64,000 bases of DNA from an uncultured Flavobacteriales bacterium. Lineage in GTDB: Bacteria; Bacteroidota; Bacteroidia; Flavobacteriales_F; PHOS-HE28. Both the position numbers and the translations under genes were made by a program. Within the stretch, counting starts at the first letter, position 1. Each line of letters begins with the position of its first letter. Under the pieces are notes generated by a model. The model was not told where the DNA came from. It was given only the letters and a program-made list of their open reading frames with translations, and made no database searches. Positions 9,917-18,741 of this stretch are shown piece after piece. The DNA is taken from assembly GCA_937872175.1 (NCBI GenBank), contig CALMPI010000017.1, positions 62,001 to 126,000 of the forward strand, in the 5' to 3' direction.

Positions 9917-10019
9917 GCCGACGCCCTTCCGGCACACCCGGCCGCGCACCAAGCGCCGCCCTTGCACGTTCCATTCCCACCGGCCGTCGCTCCGCACGCG
10001 CGCGCGGCCCGGAAATGGC

Positions 10020-10027
10020 GACCTTTG
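10020..10027 (+). promoter_or_regulatory. -7 box (GACCTTTG), 7 nt before ATG
   Basis: One mismatch to TAnnTTTG. The short gap predicts a leaderless or nearly leaderless mRNA for the T9SS adhesin at 10035. Confidence 0.45.
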
Positions 10028-10034
10028 ACCGACG

Positions 10035-12659
10035 ATGCCCCGCCTGCGTCCGTTCCTCCTCCTCTTCGCCCTGCTCACAGCACTGGGCGCCCGGGCCACG
10101 CACAACAGGGCGGGCGAGATCGTGTACTGCGTGGACCCGGCGAACCCGCTGCGCTACTTCGTGCAGATCATCACGCACTCCAAGACGAGCGCGCCCGCCG
10201 ACCGGCCCGAGCTGGAGATCAACTGGGGCGATGGCAGCAGCGACACGCTTCCGCGCATCTCCATCACCGCCATCATCGGGGCGGACGCCCAACGCAACGT
10301 GTATGAGGGGGTCCACGTGTACAACGGACCGGGCCAGTACATCCTGAGCTTCGAGGACCCCAACCGCAACGAGGGGGTGCTCAACATCCCCAACTCGGTG
10401 AACCAGACCTTCTGTGTGAAGTCGATGCTCACCATCGGTCCGCTCACCGGGGGCAACTGCAGCGTGAACTTCCTGAACAGCCCCCTGCAGGACGCCTGCC
10501 TCAACACGCTGTGGGCGCACAATTCGGTGGCCTTCGACGCCGATGGCGACAGCCTGAGCTACGAGCTATTGGTATGCGCCGGACTGGGTTGCGATCCCAT
10601 CCCGGGCTACGAGTACCCGCAGGAGGTATCGCCCGCTCCGGACATCTTCCAGATCGATGGCTTGAACGGCACCCTGTTCTGGGATGCGCCGCAGATCACC
10701 GGGGAGTACAACATCGCCTTCCGCGTGCGGGAGTGGCGCAAGGTGAGCGGCATCTATTACGAGGTGGGCTGGGTGGTGCGCGACATGCAGGTCACCGTGG
10801 GCCCCTGCAGCAACCAGCCGCCGGTGGTGGAGCCGGTGCCCGACACCTGCGTGGTGGCCGGCACCGTGCTCACCGTCAACGTGCAGGCCAGCGACCCCGA
10901 TGCCGCGCAGAACGTGACGCTTTCGGCCCTGGGCGGCCCCATGGTGCTGCAGCAGAGCCCCGCCACCTTCCTGGCCGGCGCACCGGACAATCCCGTGAGC
11001 GGCGTGTTCTCCTGGAGCACGGTGTGCGCCCACGTGCGGCTGCAGCCCTACCAGGTGGTGTTCCGCGCCAGCGACAACGGCAGCCCGGTGGTGCTGGAGG
11101 ACTATGAGCCGATGAACATCACCGTGGTGGCGCCCGAGCCGGAGAACCCCACCGCCACGCCGGTGGTGGACGCCATCCAGGTGGGCTGGGATGCCAGCGT
11201 GTGCACCAACGCCGAAGGCTACCGCATCTACCGAAGGGTGGGCCCCTTCCCCTTCACCCCGGCGCATTGTGAGACCGGCGTGCCGGCCTACACCGGCTAT
11301 CAGTTCATCGGCAGCGTGGCCGGCAGCGGCACCACCAGCTTCGTGGACGACCAGGTGCTCTTCGGCGTGCAGTACTGCTACCGCATCACCGCGTTCTTCA
11401 GCGACGGCGCCGAGAGCTACAGCAGCGAGGAGGTCTGCGCCTTCCTGGAGCGCACCGTGCCGCTGATCACCAAGGTGAGCGTGGGCATCACCGACGGCAC
11501 CACCGGACAGGACACCGTGCAGTGGACCAACGCGCTCGACCTGGACAGCATCGCCAACCCCGGACCGTATCAGTTCCAGCTCTATCGGGGCGATGGCTTC
11601 GGAGCGGCCAGCACGCTGGTGCACACCAGTGCACTGCACCCCTTCCTTCTGCACCCGGACACGGCGTTCGTGGACAACGGGCTCAACACCGCAGGTCAGC
11701 CCCACACCTACCGGGTGGAGCTGTTCGGCTCGGGCGGCACGGTGCGCATCGGCAGCAGCGACCCCGCATCCAGCGTGTTCCTGAGCCTGGCGCCGGATGA
11801 TGAGCGCATCGACCTGAGCTGGCAGGCCAACGTGCCGTGGACGAACGCGAGCCATGCGGTGGACCGCTTCAACGGCACCCAATGGGTGCAGATCGCCACC
11901 ACCACCGAACCGCTGTACACGGACACCGGCCTGGTGAACGGGCAGACCTACTGCTACCGCGTGCGCACCATCGGGGCGTACGGCGACCCGTCCGTCATCG
12001 CGCCGCTGATCAACTTCAGCCAGGAGGCCTGCGCCGAGCCGCTGGACCTGACGCCGCCCTGCGCCCCCACGCTCACGCTCGACAGCGACTGCGAAGCCCT
12101 GCTCAACAGCCTGGCCTGGAACAACCCCAACAACAGCTGCGCGGACGACACGTGGTCGTACACCATCTGGTTCACCGACTCGCTCGGCGGCACCCTGGTG
12201 CCCATCGCCACCCTCTTCGGCGCCACGGACACCACCTTCACCCATGTGAACGGCAACAGCGTGGCGGGTTGCTATGCGGTGACGTCCACCGACAGCGTGG
12301 GCAATGAGAGCCTGTTGAGCGACACCCTGTGCGCGGACAACTGCCCGCTGTACACGCTGCCCAACGTGTACACCCCCAACGGCGACCGCACGAACGACTT
12401 CTTCGTGCCCTTCCCCTACCGTGGGGTGGAGCGGATCGACCTCCAGGTGTTCAACCGCTGGGGCAATGTGGTCTTCACCACCGAGGATCCGGCCATCGGC
12501 TGGGACGGCACCAATCAGAACAGCGGGGAGACCTGTCCCGACGGGGTGTACTTCTACATCTGCACGGTCACCTTCGCGCGGCTCAGCGGGCCCGAGCAGA
12601 TCCAGTTGAACGGCTACGTGCACATCCTGCGCGGGCGGGGCAGCGGCAACGTGAACTGA
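10035..12659 (+). CDS. T9SS type B sorted surface protein with fibronectin III-like domains
   Basis: 874 residues. A signal peptide (MPRLRPFLLLFALLTALGARA) is followed by an N-terminal domain common in gliding-associated proteins (THNRAGEIVY, LEINWGDGSSD). Several fibronectin III-like modules follow, with paired motifs such as YCYRI and YCYRV. The C-terminal type B sorting domain (LPNVYTPNGDRTNDFF, FNRWGNVVF, YFYICTV) directs export through T9SS. The likely role is adhesion or gliding at the cell surface. The stop codon overlaps the ribE start (TGATG). Confidence 0.85.
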   Translation: MPRLRPFLLLFALLTALGARATHNRAGEIVYCVDPANPLRYFVQIITHSKTSAPADRPELEINWGDGSSDTLPRISITAIIGADAQRNVYEGVHVYNGPGQYILSFEDPNRNEGVLNIPNSVNQTFCVKSMLTIGPLTGGNCSVNFLNSPLQDACLNTLWAHNSVAFDADGDSLSYELLVCAGLGCDPIPGYEYPQEVSPAPDIFQIDGLNGTLFWDAPQITGEYNIAFRVREWRKVSGIYYEVGWVVRDMQVTVGPCSNQPPVVEPVPDTCVVAGTVLTVNVQASDPDAAQNVTLSALGGPMVLQQSPATFLAGAPDNPVSGVFSWSTVCAHVRLQPYQVVFRASDNGSPVVLEDYEPMNITVVAPEPENPTATPVVDAIQVGWDASVCTNAEGYRIYRRVGPFPFTPAHCETGVPAYTGYQFIGSVAGSGTTSFVDDQVLFGVQYCYRITAFFSDGAESYSSEEVCAFLERTVPLITKVSVGITDGTTGQDTVQWTNALDLDSIANPGPYQFQLYRGDGFGAASTLVHTSALHPFLLHPDTAFVDNGLNTAGQPHTYRVELFGSGGTVRIGSSDPASSVFLSLAPDDERIDLSWQANVPWTNASHAVDRFNGTQWVQIATTTEPLYTDTGLVNGQTYCYRVRTIGAYGDPSVIAPLINFSQEACAEPLDLTPPCAPTLTLDSDCEALLNSLAWNNPNNSCADDTWSYTIWFTDSLGGTLVPIATLFGATDTTFTHVNGNSVAGCYAVTSTDSVGNESLLSDTLCADNCPLYTLPNVYTPNGDRTNDFFVPFPYRGVERIDLQVFNRWGNVVFTTEDPAIGWDGTNQNSGETCPDGVYFYICTVTFARLSGPEQIQLNGYVHILRGRGSGNVN

Positions 12660-13255
12660 TGTTCACCGGCATCGTGGAGGAGGTGGGGCGAGTGCTGGCC
12701 GTGCGGCCCGAGGGCGGCAACCTGCATCTCGACATCGCCGCGCGCATGGCGCCCGAGCTCCGGGTGGACCAGAGCGTGGCCCACAATGGCGTCTGCCTCA
12801 CCGTGGTGGCGCTGGCGGGCGATCGGTACACGGTGACCGCCGTGCAGGAGACCCTGGCGCGCACCACCCTGGGCACCCTGCGGCCCGGTGATGGCGTGGA
12901 CCTGGAGCGCAGCATGCGCCTCGGCGACCGGATCGACGGCCACCTGGTGCAAGGCCATGTGGACGCGGTGACGACCTGTCTCGAGGTGCACGAGGAGGAC
13001 GGCAGCTGGCGCTTCACCTTCGCGCTGGACCCTGCACACCGTCGGTTGGTGGTGGCCAAGGGCAGCATCTGCCTCAACGGGGTCAGCCTCACCGTGGCCG
13101 CTTTGCACGAGGACCGCTTCGCGGTGGCCGTCATCCCCTACACCTACCACCACACGGTGTTCCACACCCTGCGCCCCGGCGACAGGGTGAACGTGGAGTT
13201 CGACGTGCTGGGCAAGTACGTGGAGCGCATGTTGGCCGGGCGGGTGACGGCGTGA
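12659..13255 (+). CDS. ribE: Riboflavin synthase alpha subunit
   Basis: 198 residues. Two tandem lumazine-binding halves are seen: MFTGIVEEVG with AHNGVCLTVV, and the second half with LNGVSLTVAAL. The enzyme dismutates two 6,7-dimethyl-8-ribityllumazine molecules to riboflavin. The ATG shares its A with the TGA of the preceding adhesin gene, so translation is coupled to a surface-protein gene, an unusual partner for a riboflavin gene. No FMN riboswitch is seen upstream. Confidence 0.95.
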   Translation: MFTGIVEEVGRVLAVRPEGGNLHLDIAARMAPELRVDQSVAHNGVCLTVVALAGDRYTVTAVQETLARTTLGTLRPGDGVDLERSMRLGDRIDGHLVQGHVDAVTTCLEVHEEDGSWRFTFALDPAHRRLVVAKGSICLNGVSLTVAALHEDRFAVAVIPYTYHHTVFHTLRPGDRVNVEFDVLGKYVERMLAGRVTA

Positions 13256-13617
13256 CCCCGATCAGTGAACGAAGCCCGTGGATCCCGGATGCGGGCGGCG
13301 GGGTTGTGGATCCTTTTGCAGAGGGTTTGCCGGCCTGCTGTGCCGAGGATCCCAATGACCGAAGGATCGGCCGGTGTGCAGCCCGCCGGTACGCCGGCGC
13401 ACCCGGATCACCGCGCGCATGCGCTGGGCGTAACGCACCAAGGACAACACGGCGGTGACTTACGGCCTTGGCCTGCTCCAGGAGTTCGGTGCAAGCCTCA
13501 CGCGCTGATCGACCGGAGGTGCGGCCACCCGGATCGCGAGAGCGGAAGCGGATGCCGCATTCCGTGCGTCATCCGCCGAATACCCCGGAAACTCCACCGC
13601 CTTGTGGCCGTCGCTCG
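13256..13617. other. Intergenic region with dispersed repeat, no gene seen
   Basis: A GC-rich spacer after ribE. It contains copy A of a 76-bp dispersed repeat (13329-13404). The frames that remain open here are compositional and show no protein-like features. Confidence 0.5.
13329..13404 (+). repeat. 76-bp dispersed repeat, copy A
   Basis: Matches 32520-32595 at 65 of 76 positions, same orientation, no gaps. The core ACCGAAGGATCGGCC and the segment GGTACGCCGG are identical in both. It has short inverted repeats (GATC...GATC, GCCGG...CCGGC), so it can fold. It lies just outside the surface-protein region. Confidence 0.75.
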
Positions 13618-13650
13618 CCGGATCCTTGTTCCGAACGGTCCCGGATCCTT
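13618..13650 (+). promoter_or_regulatory. Direct repeat pair, possible LytTR operator
   Basis: Two copies of CCGGATCCTTG start at 13618 and 13641 (23-bp period), upstream of the LytTR regulator at 13718. The core equals that of the 21-bp-period repeats before 28113 and 31703. Autoregulation is inferred. Confidence 0.4.
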
Positions 13651-13704
13651 GGGATGGAACACGGAAAAAACTCCTCGGAACACGCCTTATTCAACGAACA
13701 TGGA

Positions 13705-13712
13705 TAGTTTTC
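13705..13712 (+). promoter_or_regulatory. -7 box (TAGTTTTC), 5 nt before ATG
   Basis: One mismatch to TAnnTTTG. It supports ATG 13718 rather than the in-frame ATG at 13700, and a leaderless message. Confidence 0.45.
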
Positions 13713-13717
13713 CAGCG

Positions 13718-14449
13718 ATGAACCCCACCGCCTACATCGTGGAGGATGAGCCGCAGGCCCGCGAGCTGATCCGCGCGCTGTTGACGAAGCGGCATCCGCG
13801 CTTCAAGCTGGTGGGGGAGGCGGGCGATGTGCATACCGCCGCGGATGCGATCCGCGCCGCCGCGCCGCAGCTGCTCTTTCTGGATGTGGACCTTGGCGGA
13901 CCGGACGGGTTCGACCTGTTGCGTCGCATCGCTCCGGTGGAGCCGCTGGTGATCTTCACCACGGGCAAGGTCGAGCATGCCGTGCAGGCCTTCGATGTGC
14001 GGGCGGTGGACTTTCTGGTGAAGCCCATCAGCGGTCCGCGCTTCGACGAGGCCGTGCTGCGCGCCTTGGAACTGTTGAAGCGCCGTGCGCCGCAGGTGCC
14101 ACCGGGCATGGTGGTGAGCGACCGCCGCATCGCGCTGCCCGACGCGCATGGGCTGCCGCTGCCGCCGCTGGACGAGCTGCTGTACTGCACCAGCGACAAC
14201 AACTACATGCTGGTGCACCGGCGCGGCGAGGCGCGTCCGCTGGTGGTGAGCCGCGGCATCGTGGCCTTCGACGAGGCGCTGCGCGACCAGGGCTTCGTGC
14301 GCATCCACCAGCGGCACCTGGTGAACCGCAAGCACATCCAGCGCTACATCAAGGGCGAGGGCGGCGGGGTGATCATGAGCGATGGCGCCAACCTGCCCGT
14401 GCGCCGCCGCCAGAAGGCCGACCTGATGGAGGCCCTGGAGCGGCTCTGA
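13718..14449 (+). CDS. LytTR-family response regulator, paralogue 1
   Basis: 243 residues. An N-terminal receiver domain has its phosphoacceptor at Asp56 (LLFLDVDLGG) and a conserved Lys in FLVKPI. A C-terminal LytTR DNA-binding domain (about 140-243) contains LLYCTSDNNY, GFVRIHQRHLVNRKHI and MSDGANLPV. It is closely related to the regulator at 27224, near-identical over the last 60 residues. LytTR proteins bind paired direct repeats as activators. No kinase gene adjoins it, so it may be served by the LytS-type kinase at 24816. It heads cassette 1 (beta-helix and EYWFD genes downstream). Confidence 0.88.
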   Translation: MNPTAYIVEDEPQARELIRALLTKRHPRFKLVGEAGDVHTAADAIRAAAPQLLFLDVDLGGPDGFDLLRRIAPVEPLVIFTTGKVEHAVQAFDVRAVDFLVKPISGPRFDEAVLRALELLKRRAPQVPPGMVVSDRRIALPDAHGLPLPPLDELLYCTSDNNYMLVHRRGEARPLVVSRGIVAFDEALRDQGFVRIHQRHLVNRKHIQRYIKGEGGGVIMSDGANLPVRRRQKADLMEALERL

Positions 14450-14457
14450 ACCGAATT

Positions 14458-14486
14458 CACGATCACATCCGCCACGAACACGATCA
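14458..14486 (+). promoter_or_regulatory. CACGATCA direct repeats with 21-bp period
   Basis: CACGATCA occurs at 14458 and 14479, with the same 21-bp period and GATC offset as the CCGGATCCTC pairs. A CACCTTCG -7-like box follows at 14513-14520. This is a possible LytTR site for the beta-helix gene; the sequence match is weaker than at 28004 and 31592. Confidence 0.3.
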
Positions 14487-14543
14487 TCCATCCGGCCTCG
14501 ACCGGCTCCAGCCACCTTCGGCCCACGAACAACACACGAACCC

Positions 14544-15623
14544 ATGAGAACAATCTTGACCCTGGCCCTTGCGCTCGGTACGAGCGTGCTGGCGAACGCC
14601 CAAGGCGTGATCACAAGGCAGCTGAACGGGCAATCCTTCTTCTACTATGCCGGAGAACTGCAGCAGGTCTTCGATGACGCGGAGACCTCCATCGGCCAGG
14701 ATACGGTGATCCTCGCCGGGGGGCAGTACGTGACGGCCACGGACCTCTTCATCCGCACCCCGATCGTGCTGATGGGCAGTGGGGTCTTCCCGGACAGCGT
14801 AACGGCCTATGGTGGGCGCACCACGATCTCCGGCAGCGGGTTTCGGCGGGTCAATATCATGGAAGATGCGGATGGTACCGAACTCCACGGGATCGCCTTT
14901 GTGGGGAGCATCGCCGTTCGATTGGGTACTGATGTGCCCACCTCTGACGCGGACGACGTGGTGATATCCCGCTGTGAGCTCGACGCGCTCATTCTTGGAT
15001 CGGGTTCGTTCGGGTCTTTGGTGAACGACCCTCTTGTGGAACAGTGCATCATCACCAGCTTGAATCTGAACCAATCCACGGATCCGGTGGTCCGCAATTG
15101 TGTGATCGCCGACCTGGATGGCGGCAGTGCCACCACCAACGCGCAGATCGAGCAGTGCATGTTCTTCAACTTCGCGCTGAACAGCAACATTGGCAACGAG
15201 TACACCAATTGCATCTTCATCCGCAACCAATCGAACGCCCTCGTGGCCAATGAAACCGATGCCATCTTCCGCAACAACCTCTTCGTGGGCCAGAGCGGAT
15301 TCTCGTTCAGCATCGGCCCCAATGCCACAGATGCGGGCGGGAATGTGAGCGACAGCCCGATCAATACCGTGAACGGCGCCTTTCCTCTGCTGACCTCGAC
15401 GAGCTACACGGTCTTCGACCACGGGAATGACTACACCCCGGCCGCACAGTGGTTGACCGCAGGCCTGGGCGGTACCCAGGTCGGGATCTACGGAGGAGCG
15501 CGTCCGTGGAAGGACGGTCTCCTGCCGTTCAACCCGCACTGGATCGAGCTGATCGCCCCGAGCACCACCGTGAACGGCACCTTGCAGGGAGTACAGGTCA
15601 AGGCCAGCGCACAACAGCCCTGA
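14544..15623 (+). CDS. Secreted right-handed beta-helix protein (cassette 1)
   Basis: 359 residues. A signal peptide (MRTILTLALALGTSVLANAQ) is followed by an N-terminal segment ending in DTVILAGGQYV. Short repeating strands follow (ISRCELDALIL, VEQCIITSLNL, VRNCVIADLDG, IEQCMFFNFAL), the pattern of a right-handed parallel beta-helix such as seen in pectate-lyase-like folds. No catalytic residues can be assigned and no C-terminal sorting domain is visible. The gene is 3 nt upstream of the EYWFD-repeat gene and is matched in order and architecture by 29537-30544. Confidence 0.7.
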   Translation: MRTILTLALALGTSVLANAQGVITRQLNGQSFFYYAGELQQVFDDAETSIGQDTVILAGGQYVTATDLFIRTPIVLMGSGVFPDSVTAYGGRTTISGSGFRRVNIMEDADGTELHGIAFVGSIAVRLGTDVPTSDADDVVISRCELDALILGSGSFGSLVNDPLVEQCIITSLNLNQSTDPVVRNCVIADLDGGSATTNAQIEQCMFFNFALNSNIGNEYTNCIFIRNQSNALVANETDAIFRNNLFVGQSGFSFSIGPNATDAGGNVSDSPINTVNGAFPLLTSTSYTVFDHGNDYTPAAQWLTAGLGGTQVGIYGGARPWKDGLLPFNPHWIELIAPSTTVNGTLQGVQVKASAQQP

Positions 15624-15626
15624 GCC

Positions 15627-16877
15627 ATGGGACGCGCGCTTCTGTTCGTGTTGCTGTTGGTCCCGACAGGGGCCAACGCACAGGTGCCGGACCTCTCCGG
15701 ATATGAGTACTGGTTCGATCAGGCGGACGCGGACAACGAACGGGTGCTGGTGCCCTTCACCTCGCCCGGCCAGACGGTGAGCTTGAGCAACGAGCAACTG
15801 GTGGCGGCGGCGCTCAGCGTCGGTCAGCATCGCCTGCATATCCGCCTGCGCGATCAAGCGGGCCGATGGAGCAGCACCTTGTTCCGCTCCTTCCTGATCC
15901 ACCGGTCAGGCCCCTTCCAGGTGATCTCCGGCGAGTACTGGTTCGACCAGGACGATGCGAACCGCCAGCCGTTCACCCTGACCCCGGGGGGTAGTGTGTC
16001 CATCACCCTGAACACGCCGGCCGCTGGGCTTTCCGTGGGTCAACACCGCGTTCATTACCGCTTGCGTGATGACCAGGGGGCGTGGAGCAGCGTGCTGGCG
16101 CGGAAGTTCCTGGTGACCGCCGAAGGCCCCCATGAGCTCGTGCTCCTGCGTTACTGGAGCGAACCCGTTCCACAGAACCCCAGCGACATGACCGAGGTGC
16201 CCATCACACCGGCCGTGCAGGTGCTGGACATCGTCGATGACGTGCTCTTCTGCAACTGGAGCAGCACGGGGCAGACCGATGTGTACTTCCAACTGCAGGA
16301 CAACCACGGGCAGTGGAGCTCGGTGATCACGCGCGGCATCGATGTGGATGCGGTGAGCGCGCCGCCTGCGGCGACCGCGGTGTCGGGCGCTGCCGTGGTG
16401 CTGGACAACAGCGCGCAGACCTACACGACCACCGCGGTGCCGGGCGCCTCATACTATGTATGGACCCTGCCTGCGGGCTGGTCGGGCACGAGCACGGGTA
16501 ACACGATCAACGTGACGACGGGTGCGCCCGGAGAGGACGGATGGGTGATCGTAACGGCCGGGAACGGATGTGGTATCGGGGAGCCCGACAGCGTCTTCGT
16601 CACCATCACCGGCACAGGCGTGCCGACGGATGGTACGACGGGCATCCTGCTCTTCCCCAACCCCTCCACCGGCCTTGTCACCATCGCGCTGCCGGATGCG
16701 GCGGGTGCGGAGCGCCTCCAGGTGTTCAACGCGCAGGGCGTCATGGTGCGCGACGAACGCCCGATCCCTGGCGATCGCCTGTCCCTTGATCTCATCGGAT
16801 CGGCCGAGGGCCTCTACACCGTCCGCCTGCACCGTCACGCGAAGATCACCGACCTGCGGGTGATGCTGCGGCGATGA
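15627..16877 (+). CDS. EYWFD-repeat T9SS type A sorted protein (cassette 1)
   Basis: 416 residues. After the signal peptide (MGRALLFVLLLVPTGANA) come three units of about 80 residues. Each starts near EYWFDQ (third unit RYWSEP) and ends near LRDQAGRWSS, LRDDQGAWSS or LQDNHGQWSS. An Ig-like segment (about 250-335) and a type A sorting domain (LFPNPSTGLVTIALP to LRR) follow. The same three-unit layout occurs in 30549-31547. I know such repeats from other Bacteroidota cargo proteins but not a function. Probably displayed at or released from the cell surface. Confidence 0.75.
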   Translation: MGRALLFVLLLVPTGANAQVPDLSGYEYWFDQADADNERVLVPFTSPGQTVSLSNEQLVAAALSVGQHRLHIRLRDQAGRWSSTLFRSFLIHRSGPFQVISGEYWFDQDDANRQPFTLTPGGSVSITLNTPAAGLSVGQHRVHYRLRDDQGAWSSVLARKFLVTAEGPHELVLLRYWSEPVPQNPSDMTEVPITPAVQVLDIVDDVLFCNWSSTGQTDVYFQLQDNHGQWSSVITRGIDVDAVSAPPAATAVSGAAVVLDNSAQTYTTTAVPGASYYVWTLPAGWSGTSTGNTINVTTGAPGEDGWVIVTAGNGCGIGEPDSVFVTITGTGVPTDGTTGILLFPNPSTGLVTIALPDAAGAERLQVFNAQGVMVRDERPIPGDRLSLDLIGSAEGLYTVRLHRHAKITDLRVMLRR

Positions 16878-16904
16878 AGAAGTTCCCGACCGGATGCACT
16901 CCCC

Positions 16905-18482
16905 ATGACCCGCCTACTGCCGCCCCTGCTCTTCGCCGCCGCGCTGGCCTGCCTCTTCCTGGGCTTCGCCGAACTGCGCACGGCCGAGGGTCCTGTGGGG
17001 CAGCAGAGCGGCTGGGACCGGCTGCTGGGCCGGGTGCCCGACCTGAGCGCGTGGGCCACCGGAGAAGCGGTGGTGGAGGACGTGGCGCGCGAAGCCGCTC
17101 CGGAGGTCGTGCCTCCGCCCGAAGCGGACGAAAGCCCCGCCGACCGGGCCCGGCGCCTGTTGCGTGAGCAGCGGTCCGGGACTTCACAAGATCCGGTCAC
17201 GGCTTCCCCGGACGTGTTGAATGAGGAGCCGGGTGTGCCGATGGACCCGTGGACCGCGGTAGCGGTGCTGTGCGCAGTGCTCGGCCTGGTGGGTGCGGCG
17301 CTTCGAGCGACCTGGGTGCCGGTGGCCTCTTCGGCGCTGGGCATCGTGGGCGCTGGTGCGCTGGCGATCGGCCATTGGCAATGGGCCACGCAGCTGGCGG
17401 AACAGGGATCGTCCGCGTTGCGCATCGACGCCGGGGTGGTGGAGGCCCTGCCGGCCACGGGCCTCTGGGCCGCCGTGGGCTTTCTGGTGGCCGCCGCCAT
17501 CGCCGGTCTTGTGCCCCTGGTGCTGCACGAACGTCCGTCCGCTACCTCACCTGCGCCACGCCCAACTTCCGGTCCACCGCCCGCCGCCCCACCGCCCCGC
17601 CCTGTTCCACACGCGGCGCCTGTGGCCCGTCCGCTGCCCGATCCGCCGAAGGCCCCTGCGACCTCCGCACCGCTGCGTGAGGCCAGCGGTCCCTCCACGA
17701 GCGCAGGCGCGCCCCCGCCGCCCGCCGCCCGTACCACTGTGCCCTCTTCGGAAGAAGCCCCTCGCCCTGCGTCCTCCGCGCCTCTGCGTGAGAGCAGACC
17801 CGAAGGTTCCTCTTCAGCTCGTACCTCTTCCTCCGTCCCCAATCCGCCTCGCATGGATTCTCCGCACGCCCCCCACAGCACACCGCCGCCGCACGTTGCC
17901 TCGCCGCTGGACCTCTTCACCGGCTTCGCACGGCCCTACTTCGCCCTGATCGACGGCGGGGCCCTCTTCCGCAAACCCTTCCGCATCCTGTACATGGTGC
18001 TGGCCGCTCTCAACCTGCTGGCCATCCTCGGGGTGTTGGCCGTGATGTTCAAGGGCGGTGTGGGCGGCATCCTCATCGGCCTGTTCGGCATCTTCGGGCT
18101 GTGGATCGGTTTCCAGTTGTGGTGGGACCGCAAGGACCGCATCAACACCTTTGTGAGCCCGGGGTCGGAGTTCGTGGCGCTGCCGGTGTTCGCGCATTTC
18201 TTCCAGACCTGTGGGGAGTGGTTCGGCACCCTGATGGCCATTGTGGGCGCGGGGGCCTCGTTGGTGATGGCGCTGCTGGGCCGAAGCGGTGGGCATGGCC
18301 GCAGCCCCCTGGACCTGTTCACGGCCGTGGCGGGTGATGCGCCGCTGGTGGGGTTGATCGCCAGCCCGCTGCTCGGCTTCCTGATCATCATCCTCACCCG
18401 CGCCATCGCCGAGCAGATCCGGGCGCTGGTGGCCGTGGCCAACAACACCAAGGCCATCGAGGTGAACACCCGCAAGGGCTGA
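16905..18482 (+). CDS. Multi-pass membrane protein with Pro/Ala-rich linker
   Basis: 525 residues. Hydrophobic segments lie near residues 3-21, 113-150 (two), 185-207, 360-408 (two), 442-460 and 482-505. A low-complexity Pro/Ala/Ser linker (about 208-345) separates the two membrane blocks and contains a repeated SAPLRE(A/S) motif. No enzyme motif is seen. It lies 27 nt after the EYWFD gene, so could be co-transcribed. Family unknown to me; a membrane protein role is the only safe call. Confidence 0.6.
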   Translation: MTRLLPPLLFAAALACLFLGFAELRTAEGPVGQQSGWDRLLGRVPDLSAWATGEAVVEDVAREAAPEVVPPPEADESPADRARRLLREQRSGTSQDPVTASPDVLNEEPGVPMDPWTAVAVLCAVLGLVGAALRATWVPVASSALGIVGAGALAIGHWQWATQLAEQGSSALRIDAGVVEALPATGLWAAVGFLVAAAIAGLVPLVLHERPSATSPAPRPTSGPPPAAPPPRPVPHAAPVARPLPDPPKAPATSAPLREASGPSTSAGAPPPPAARTTVPSSEEAPRPASSAPLRESRPEGSSSARTSSSVPNPPRMDSPHAPHSTPPPHVASPLDLFTGFARPYFALIDGGALFRKPFRILYMVLAALNLLAILGVLAVMFKGGVGGILIGLFGIFGLWIGFQLWWDRKDRINTFVSPGSEFVALPVFAHFFQTCGEWFGTLMAIVGAGASLVMALLGRSGGHGRSPLDLFTAVAGDAPLVGLIASPLLGFLIIILTRAIAEQIRALVAVANNTKAIEVNTRKG

Positions 18483-18575
18483 GCCGCCGCGTTCCCGATC
18501 GGGGCCGCCACCTTCACAGCGGGGCATGCCGAGGGCGCCCAGGGTCCGGTGCTTTGGGGCATCAACACGAACGCC

Positions 18576-18668
18576 ATGAACCCCAAGCCCCTCCTCGCCA
18601 TCCTGCTGCTGACCACCGGCCTCTCTGCCGCCGCCGAAGCGCCCCTCCACGCCCGCCGCGAACGGTGA
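18576..18668 (+). CDS. Possible 30-residue signal-peptide-like small protein
   Basis: MNPKPLLAILLLTTGLSAAA followed by ten mostly polar residues and a stop. It reads as a signal peptide with almost no mature part, so it may be a secreted micropeptide or the remnant of a truncated secreted protein. No promoter box is clear. Confidence 0.25.
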   Translation: MNPKPLLAILLLTTGLSAAAEAPLHARRER

Positions 18669-18728
18669 TACACGGTGAACTGTGGATCAAGTCCCGCGGG
18701 AACCCGGTTCGAGGTGGAATGATCCCGC

Positions 18729-18736
18729 GAACTTTG
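18729..18736 (+). promoter_or_regulatory. -7 box (GAACTTTG), 5 nt before ATG
   Basis: One mismatch to TAnnTTTG. It supports ATG 18742 for the giant adhesin and a leaderless mRNA. Confidence 0.45.
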
Positions 18737-18741
18737 GCCGG

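Noticed and set aside
12500-12660. FMN riboswitch upstream of ribE
   Set aside because: The upstream DNA is coding sequence of the adhesin, and the genes overlap, leaving no leader.
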